Source: [Eubacterium] saphenum
GTDB lineage: Bacteria > Bacillota > Clostridia > Oscillospirales > Ruminococcaceae
Direction: 5' to 3'
Assembly (NCBI GenBank): GCA_004555855.1
Contig: SFJQ01000025.1
Coordinates: 1 to 17,743 of the forward strand
Length of the DNA stretch: 17,743 nt
Every line of letters starts with the position of its first letter. The first letter of the stretch is position 1. Below, piece after piece: positions 13,171 through 17,743 of the stretch. Both the position numbers and the translations under genes were made by a program. Below the pieces are notes generated by a model, which saw only the letters and a program-made list of their open reading frames with translations, had not been told where the DNA came from and made no database searches.

Positions 13171-15093
13171 TTAGTCGAGCAGGCTCTCAACCTTTGATAC
13201 AAGCCCCTCGACGCGGTTGTTGATATCGGCAACCTTGCCCATCGAGTTGTTGATGTCGTTGCCCTTTTCGAGAGTTGTGGTGATGTTTTCGCTGACGCGC
13301 GTCATCATGTGACGGATTTCGTCCATCTTCTCCGTGACCGTTTTCAGAATGGTGTTCACCGTGTTGATGTCGCCGAAAACCATCTGGTTGCTCTGCTCCG
13401 CCTCGGTTACGGCAGTCTGCGAGTGTCCCGCGAGATTTCCGACCTCGTGCGCGACAACCGCAAAGCCTTTTCCCGCAGCTCCCGCGCGCGCAGCCTCTAT
13501 GCTCGCGTTAATCGACAAAATGTTGATTCTACGCGCAATTTCGCTTACATTCTGAGTGGTTTCCGAGAATCCCGCAACCGACTGATTAATCGACTGAATT
13601 GCCTCGTTTATGTTGTCGTTCAGCTTCAAAAGCTCGCCGAGAATGTCCGAAAGTCCCGAAATCTGGTCGAAGTTCGTGGAATTAAGCTCGGAGATATTCC
13701 CCGCAGCGTTCTTGACCTCGCCGATGTTCTCGGTGAGATTTGCCACAACCTGCTTCAGCTCGCCCGTAACCTCGGCAATCGAACGGTTTGCGTCCTCGAT
13801 ATGACGGCGGTGCAAATCTGCCTGATGCTGCATATACTGCCTGCACGAGCCCATATCCGAAACGCCCTTCAAAATCGCAATCGCCATCTCCCGACAAGTC
13901 GCAAATCCGCACGAGTGGCAGTTATAGTTGCGCTCGGTGTCGGTTGTCTTGCCCATTTTCGTGAGCATTTCGTCAATCTGCTCCTCGGTAACGATGATTT
14001 CGTTGATATCGTCGGGCTTGTACTTCCGAACGAAATCCTCGATTTTCAGTATCTTGTCGAACTGCAAAAACTGCTTGTCGCGGTGTTTTCTGTCGAATTT
14101 AACGCGCTTTGTGCGGTTGTATTTTTCGATACCGTTCATAATGCCGCTCATTCGGTAAATCGACATCTGCTTTCCGATTGCAGGACCGCTTCCGCAGCCC
14201 TTGTCGCAGGAAAGCACGTCAAAAACATCGGGCAAATCGCGCTCGCTGACCTTTGAATAAAGCGAGAGATTTTTGTAAACCGAATCGGTGCCCTCGGAGG
14301 TGATGATGTTGAGGTGAGGATTTTCCAGCTCAAGGCAAGTCTTTAATCCGCCCGGTCGAGGATAAATTGCTCCCATTTGTCCACCCGTGCCCGAAAACTC
14401 GAAATTCGAGCGCGTTTTCATCAGCTTGTCAAAATCAACACCGTTTTTCTTCAAAAGCTCGCCCAAGCGCTCGAAGGTGACGTTATAGTCGATAATTCCC
14501 GTTTCGATAAACTCATCGCGCTTTGCGATACACGGAGAAAAAGCGACGATTTTCGCGGTTTCGCCGAGGTATTTTTTCAGGTAAACCGCGGTGCAGAGCA
14601 TCGGCGAGTGAACAGGGGAGAGGTGCTTCAGCGACTCCTGACAGAATTTTCTTATGTAATTAACAACCGCGGGGCAGGGCTGAGAAATCAGCTTCTCGCC
14701 GGGGTGTTTTTCAAGGTAACGGATATGCGCCCAAGTGCAGATATCCGCGCCAAAGGAAACGTCATAAATCTTTTCAATGCCGTTTTTTTGTATAAACTCG
14801 AGCACGCCTCTCCAGCAGCCGTCAAACGACAGCTTGACTGCGGGAGCGCAAATTCCGACAATCTTCACGCCTTTTTTCAAATCCGCCCAGAAACGCTCGG
14901 TATCATCGTCATAGCTGCGCGCCTTGTGGCTGCAAACCTTGACGCAGGCTCCGCATCGAATGCATTTATCGGGTCTGATATTGAAAATGGGTTTGCCGTT
15001 TTCATCGTGTTCAACCACGTTCGCTTCAACCGATGGGCAAACCCTCACGCAGTTGTTGCAGGCAACACATTTTGACGCGTCGAAAGTAATCAT
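13171..15093 (-). CDS. Soluble [FeFe]-hydrogenase-like sensor fused to a chemoreceptor signalling domain
   Basis: A 640-residue protein without membrane helices. Two 4Fe-4S ferredoxin motifs: Cys9/12/15/19 and Cys44/47/50/54. A hydrogenase large-subunit domain (about 75-325) with H-cluster loops SQPCPAVV (Cys140), FSPCIAKRDE (Cys188) and LSCDKGCGSG (Cys296, Cys300), so the four cysteines holding the cluster are kept. The cysteine before Cys140 (TSCCP in catalytic enzymes, used for proton transfer) is Pro, as expected of sensory rather than fast-turnover hydrogenases. A further Fe-S motif, NCHSCGFATC (391-400). The rest (about 440-640) is a methyl-accepting chemotaxis-type coiled coil with the tip NASIEAARAGAAGKGFAV (529-546). 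Likely a cytoplasmic H2 or redox sensor feeding CheA. AAGGAG lies seven bases before the ATG. Confidence 0.9.
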   Translation of the reverse strand: MITFDASKCVACNNCVRVCPSVEANVVEHDENGKPIFNIRPDKCIRCGACVKVCSHKARSYDDDTERFWADLKKGVKIVGICAPAVKLSFDGCWRGVLEFIQKNGIEKIYDVSFGADICTWAHIRYLEKHPGEKLISQPCPAVVNYIRKFCQESLKHLSPVHSPMLCTAVYLKKYLGETAKIVAFSPCIAKRDEFIETGIIDYNVTFERLGELLKKNGVDFDKLMKTRSNFEFSGTGGQMGAIYPRPGGLKTCLELENPHLNIITSEGTDSVYKNLSLYSKVSERDLPDVFDVLSCDKGCGSGPAIGKQMSIYRMSGIMNGIEKYNRTKRVKFDRKHRDKQFLQFDKILKIEDFVRKYKPDDINEIIVTEEQIDEMLTKMGKTTDTERNYNCHSCGFATCREMAIAILKGVSDMGSCRQYMQHQADLHRRHIEDANRSIAEVTGELKQVVANLTENIGEVKNAAGNISELNSTNFDQISGLSDILGELLKLNDNINEAIQSINQSVAGFSETTQNVSEIARRINILSINASIEAARAGAAGKGFAVVAHEVGNLAGHSQTAVTEAEQSNQMVFGDINTVNTILKTVTEKMDEIRHMMTRVSENITTTLEKGNDINNSMGKVADINNRVEGLVSKVESLLD

Positions 15094-15153
15094 TTTGACT
15101 CTCCTTTGAATTCCTGAAATTGCTGAAAAATGCGTATAAATTCCGATAAAGCA

Positions 15154-15186
15154 CGGCGGGAAAGAGCAGTTTTCCCTTTCCCGCCG
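15154..15186 (-). terminator. Probable terminator after rny
   Basis: CGGCGGGAAAG (15154-15164) pairs perfectly with CTTTCCCGCCG (15176-15186) around an 11-base loop, eight bases past the rny stop. On the minus strand it is followed by GTGCTTTATCGG, a poor T run, so termination may be incomplete and some rny transcripts may continue into the hydrogenase-chemoreceptor gene. Confidence 0.65.
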
Positions 15187-15194
15187 TAGAGCTG

Positions 15195-16799
15195 TTATTT
15201 TGCGTAATCAACCGTTCTGCTCTCGCGGATAAGATTAACCTTAATCTGTCCGGGATAATCCATCTCGGCTTCAATTCTCTTGGCAATATCTCTTGCCAGA
15301 ACCTTCATATCGTCATCGTTAATCTGCTCGGGCTTGACCATAATGCGAACCTCGCGTCCCGCCTGAATAGCAAACGACTTCTCAACGCCGCTGTAAGAAT
15401 TGCAGATTTCCTCGAGCTTTTCAAGACGCTTGATGTAGTTCTCGTAGTTCTCGGAACGTGCCGCAGGTCTTGCCGCACTTATAGCGTCGGCTGCCTGAAC
15501 AAGGCACGCGATAACCGTTCTGCACTCAACATCGCCGTGGTGCGCCTCGATAGCGTGGATAACCTCGGGATTTTCCTTGTACTTCTTGCAGACGTCAACG
15601 CCGATTTGAACGTGCGAGCCTTCAATTTCGTGGTCGAGCGCCTTTCCGATATCGTGGAGCAGTCCCGCTCTTCTCGCAAGCGCCGCGTCAACGCCAAGCT
15701 CGCTCGCCATAATGCCCGCAAGATGCGCAACCTCGATAGAGTGGTTGAGAACGTTCTGTCTGAACGAAGTTCTGTACTTCAGGCGACCGATAAGGCGAAC
15801 CAGCTCGTGGTTAAGACCGTTAACGTTAGTTTCGAGAACGGCTCTCTGTCCCTCCTGCTTTATGCGGAGTTCAACTTCCTTGCGCGCCTTGTCAACGGTT
15901 TCTTCAATTCTCGCCGGATGTATTCTGCCGTCCTGAATGAGGCGCTCAAGAGCAATTCTCGCGATTTCACGTCTGACTTGGTCGAAGCAGGACAGCGTAA
16001 TCGCCTCGGGTGTGTCGTCGATAATCAAATCAACGCCCGTGAGCGTTTCAAGCGCTCTGATATTTCTTCCCTCGCGGCCGATGATACGTCCCTTCATCTC
16101 GTCGTTCGGAATGGCAACAACCGAAACCGCCGACTCGGAAACCGTATCTGCGGCAAGTCTTGAAATCGCAAGGGATATGTATTCCCTCGCCTTTTCATCG
16201 CACTCGTCCTTGAGCTTCTGCTCGTAAGCCGAGATTTTGAGAGCCTTTTCGTGGTTCAGCTCGGTGTCGAGCATTTGGAGCAAGTGGTCCTTAGCCTGCT
16301 CCACGGTAAAGCCCGAAATCTTCTCGAGAATATCCATCTGGCTGGACTTGAGCTGTTCAGCCTCGGCGATTTTCTCATCGGCTTTCTTGTGTTTCTGATG
16401 GAGCTGTTCTTCGAGCTTCTCCATCTTGTCCGTTTTCTTGTCAAGGTTTTCTTCCTTCTGAGCAATTCTGCGCTCCGAACGCGAAACTTCGCCTCTGCGC
16501 TCTTTCAGCTCTTTCTCGGTTTCAGCCTTGAGCCTGTTGATTTCCTTTTCTGCGTCGGTACGCAGCGCGTAAATCTCGTCCTTTGCCTCAACGAGCGCCG
16601 TCTTTTTCATAGACTCGGCTTTCTCGCCTGCCTCCTGGATAATCCTCGCGGACTCCTTTTCGGCGGACTCAAACTGCGCTTCTGCGGTTTTGATGCGGTG
16701 TTTTATGCCTTTTTTGAAGCAGATAAAACCGCTCGCGACCGCGCCGACTACCAATGCCGCCAAGCCGATAAGCAAAGCGACATACAGTTCGACTTGCAT
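15195..16799 (-). CDS. rny: Ribonuclease Y
   Basis: A 534-residue membrane-anchored endoribonuclease that starts mRNA decay in many Firmicutes. It has an N-terminal membrane helix (about 5-27), a long charged coiled coil (about 35-200), a KH domain with GREG (241-244) in MKGRIIGREGRNIRALE, and an HD domain with His353 (NHSIEVAHL) and His382-Asp383 in LLHDIGKALDHE, then the conserved C-terminal part ending SRTVDYAK. Length is close to the usual ~520. GGAGGGG lies upstream on the minus strand (about 16808-16817), preceded by a small hairpin. It appears to be a single-gene unit. Confidence 0.97.
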   Translation of the reverse strand: MQVELYVALLIGLAALVVGAVASGFICFKKGIKHRIKTAEAQFESAEKESARIIQEAGEKAESMKKTALVEAKDEIYALRTDAEKEINRLKAETEKELKERRGEVSRSERRIAQKEENLDKKTDKMEKLEEQLHQKHKKADEKIAEAEQLKSSQMDILEKISGFTVEQAKDHLLQMLDTELNHEKALKISAYEQKLKDECDEKAREYISLAISRLAADTVSESAVSVVAIPNDEMKGRIIGREGRNIRALETLTGVDLIIDDTPEAITLSCFDQVRREIARIALERLIQDGRIHPARIEETVDKARKEVELRIKQEGQRAVLETNVNGLNHELVRLIGRLKYRTSFRQNVLNHSIEVAHLAGIMASELGVDAALARRAGLLHDIGKALDHEIEGSHVQIGVDVCKKYKENPEVIHAIEAHHGDVECRTVIACLVQAADAISAARPAARSENYENYIKRLEKLEEICNSYSGVEKSFAIQAGREVRIMVKPEQINDDDMKVLARDIAKRIEAEMDYPGQIKVNLIRESRTVDYAK

Positions 16800-16827
16800 T
16801 GTCGTTTTCCCCTCCTCAATTTAGTGA

Positions 16828-16846
16828 GCAGAGCCGAAAGCCCTGC
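16828..16846 (-). promoter_or_regulatory. Hairpin in the rny leader
   Basis: On the minus strand GCAGGGC pairs with GCTCTGC (one G-T pair) around a five-base loop TTTCG, about ten bases before the rny ribosome site. It could influence rny mRNA stability or translation; no known riboswitch is recognised. Confidence 0.35.
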
Positions 16847-17105
16847 ACCTCGAATTTCGGCGGAAAAATATACAATTGTTGGAAAATGCGGCTTTTGCCG
16901 TAAAATATGCGTAAAAACTCCCGACAGGCGCAACTCTCCCGTTAAGCCCGCAGAAATTTTCACCTTATAAGCCGCTACGATACCTCCCATTAGAACACTA
17001 TTTTTATCTTTTTATTATTTTGGGAAAGACGTAAAAAATATATCGGGAAAATTTGTTGGAGACGCCAAACAAATCCGCTGAAAAGCCTTTCCCCTGAAGC
17101 GGTTT
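16847..17105. other. Intergenic gap upstream of rny; probable sequence junction
   Basis: The rny-proximal part should hold the rny promoter on the minus strand, but I find no well-spaced -35/-10 pair. AT-rich runs lie at about 17003-17042 (TTTTTATC, TATTATTTT, TAAAAAATATAT). Past this the character of the DNA changes to that of the last two genes. The switch lies somewhere between about 16990 and 17105 and cannot be placed to the base. A short minus-strand frame (16748-16990) overlaps rny and is not credible. Confidence 0.5.
17051..17074. repeat. Imperfect inverted repeat near the junction
   Basis: ATTTGTTGG (17051-17059) pairs with CCAAACAAAT (17065-17074) with one bulged base and a five-base loop. 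CCGCT (17075-17079) and AGCGG (17098-17102) form a second weak pair directly after it. There is no T run. They could be part of an element end or simply chance. Confidence 0.4.
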
Positions 17106-17501
17106 ATGTGGAAAATGACCATGTTTCAGAGTGCAAGAAATCTTTATGCTTACCTGGTCGTGCTGATGCTTATCTTCATCAACTGGTGTTGCCATGTCAC
17201 GGCCCCCAATCTCTCTGTCATAGTGTCAACACTCCTGACTCTGGTACTGCTCAACAAGAAAATCGCAGAAAGCACGTTCCATCTATTGCATGAGAGAAAA
17301 AGACTGTGGTTCGCCACCTTGCTGCTCTCGATGGTTTGCTACGCCTTACCTTATATGAATAGCATGTCTCTGTTCCTCTTTGCCGTCAGCGTGGCAGCAG
17401 TGTTCTATCCATCTGGAAAAGTGCTCCGCATGAAGAGCCATCCTGAGGCCATCAACAACCCGAAGGATCTGCTTGCGCTGATTATCAGAAATTACTATTA
17501 G
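17106..17501 (+). CDS. Hypothetical four-helix membrane protein, Bacteroidota-like
   Basis: A 131-residue hydrophobic protein with four probable membrane helices (about 13-31, 36-50, 67-83, 86-102) and a short polar C-terminus ending LLALIIRNYY. I do not recognise a family. Codon use (CTG, CTC, ATC, GCC, AAC, few GCG/CGC codons) is unlike everything upstream and recalls Prevotella/Bacteroides accessory DNA. There is no Shine-Dalgarno sequence before any of its first three ATGs (17106, 17115, 17121), which also fits Bacteroidota. ATG 17106 is the longest choice; 17115 is equally possible. Confidence 0.55.
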   Translation: MWKMTMFQSARNLYAYLVVLMLIFINWCCHVTAPNLSVIVSTLLTLVLLNKKIAESTFHLLHERKRLWFATLLLSMVCYALPYMNSMSLFLFAVSVAAVFYPSGKVLRMKSHPEAINNPKDLLALIIRNYY

Positions 17502-17559
17502 TTGCCACCTGCAACTGGCACAGAATCATATCCACTTGCTCAACATTCCAAATTCAAAA

Positions 17560-17743
17560 ATGACTCAAATGACTCATCATCCCAATCAGCAGACACCCGA
17601 AGCAGACAGATGCCGAGGTGTTGACCGTTCGTTGCTGGAGTTTCTGAAGCCGAAAGCAGAGGAACGTTACAGCAAGCTGGAAGCCTACTGCGACCTGCTT
17701 TCGAAAGCATCCTCAGGAGCCTATCAGTCTCCGGGAACCGATG
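17560..17743 (+). CDS. Partial gene running off the window end, Bacteroidota-like
   Basis: From ATG 17560 the frame stays open for 61 codons to the last base. It begins MTQMTHHPNQQTPEADRCRG and continues with a charged helical stretch, SLLEFLKPKAEERYSKLEAY. A second Met at codon 4 (17569) is an alternative start; neither has a ribosome site, as is usual in Bacteroidota. The style recalls accessory proteins of Bacteroidales conjugative or mobilisable elements, but that is an impression and no domain is recognised. Nothing downstream is available to judge it. Confidence 0.5.
   Translation, partial: MTQMTHHPNQQTPEADRCRGVDRSLLEFLKPKAEERYSKLEAYCDLLSKASSGAYQSPGTD

Noticed and set aside
13309..14256. 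315-codon plus-strand frame
   Set aside because: Antisense to the hydrogenase-chemoreceptor gene, whose cysteine and coiled-coil motifs prove the other strand.
15537..16163. 208-codon plus-strand frame
   Set aside because: Antisense to the KH and HD parts of RNase Y; a shadow.
16748..16990. 80-codon minus-strand frame before rny
   Set aside because: It overlaps the start of rny in another frame and lacks a proper ribosome site; the GGGAGG near its start is inside the frame.

Overview
The first 17 kb reads as one continuous piece of a Firmicutes chromosome, most likely Oscillospiraceae/Ruminococcaceae-type Clostridia. This rests on the rpmH-rnpA-yidD-yidC-jag order, a YidC without the Gram-negative periplasmic domain, Der, RNase Y and PlsY/GpsA, strong AGGAGG-type ribosome sites, and heavy use of GCG/CGC codons. 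The first five genes are the classical oriC-proximal cluster. dnaA itself is not in view, and the usual mnmE-mnmG continuation is absent.

Layout. (1) 1-3409: the ribosomal protein L34 tail, RNase P protein, YidD, YidC and Jag/KhpB, closed by a clean terminator. (2) 3463-5498: an HD-domain nucleotidase-like gene, then der behind a near-consensus promoter. (3) 5504-5690: a structured repeat of five abutting hairpins. (4) 5695-10072: a run of same-strand genes with two tandem paralogous small membrane proteins (the first apparently cut short by a stop codon), plsY, a GNAT acetyltransferase, a geranylgeranyl-reductase-like flavoprotein and gpsA. PlsY and GpsA make and use glycerol-3-phosphate, so this is a phospholipid-synthesis block. 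(5) 10116-10317: a second copy of the hairpin element. (6) 10352-13143: an Abi_2/AbiF-type HEPN gene and a TerB_N/TerB_C gene, a likely two-gene stress or defence module. (7) 13171-16799, minus strand: a soluble fusion of a sensory-type [FeFe]-hydrogenase domain with a chemoreceptor signalling domain, and RNase Y. (8) About 17.0 kb to the end: DNA whose codon use and style differ sharply and look Bacteroidota-like, with one four-helix membrane protein and a gene running off the end. This is either a mobile element or a chimeric join.

The most unusual structure is the pair of five-hairpin elements at 5504-5690 and 10116-10317. In each, five near-perfect hairpins sit end to end with no spacer, mostly with three-base loops, inside longer imperfect outer arms. 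The two copies differ by paired changes in both arms, which keep the stems intact, and the three central hairpins are in reversed order between copies. One copy lies directly upstream of the HEPN/Abi gene. Also notable are the hydrogenase-chemoreceptor fusion, a yidC that seems to lack a standard start codon, and a partial duplication of the gpsA 3' end beside the second element. All functions are assigned by reading motifs; no database search was run.
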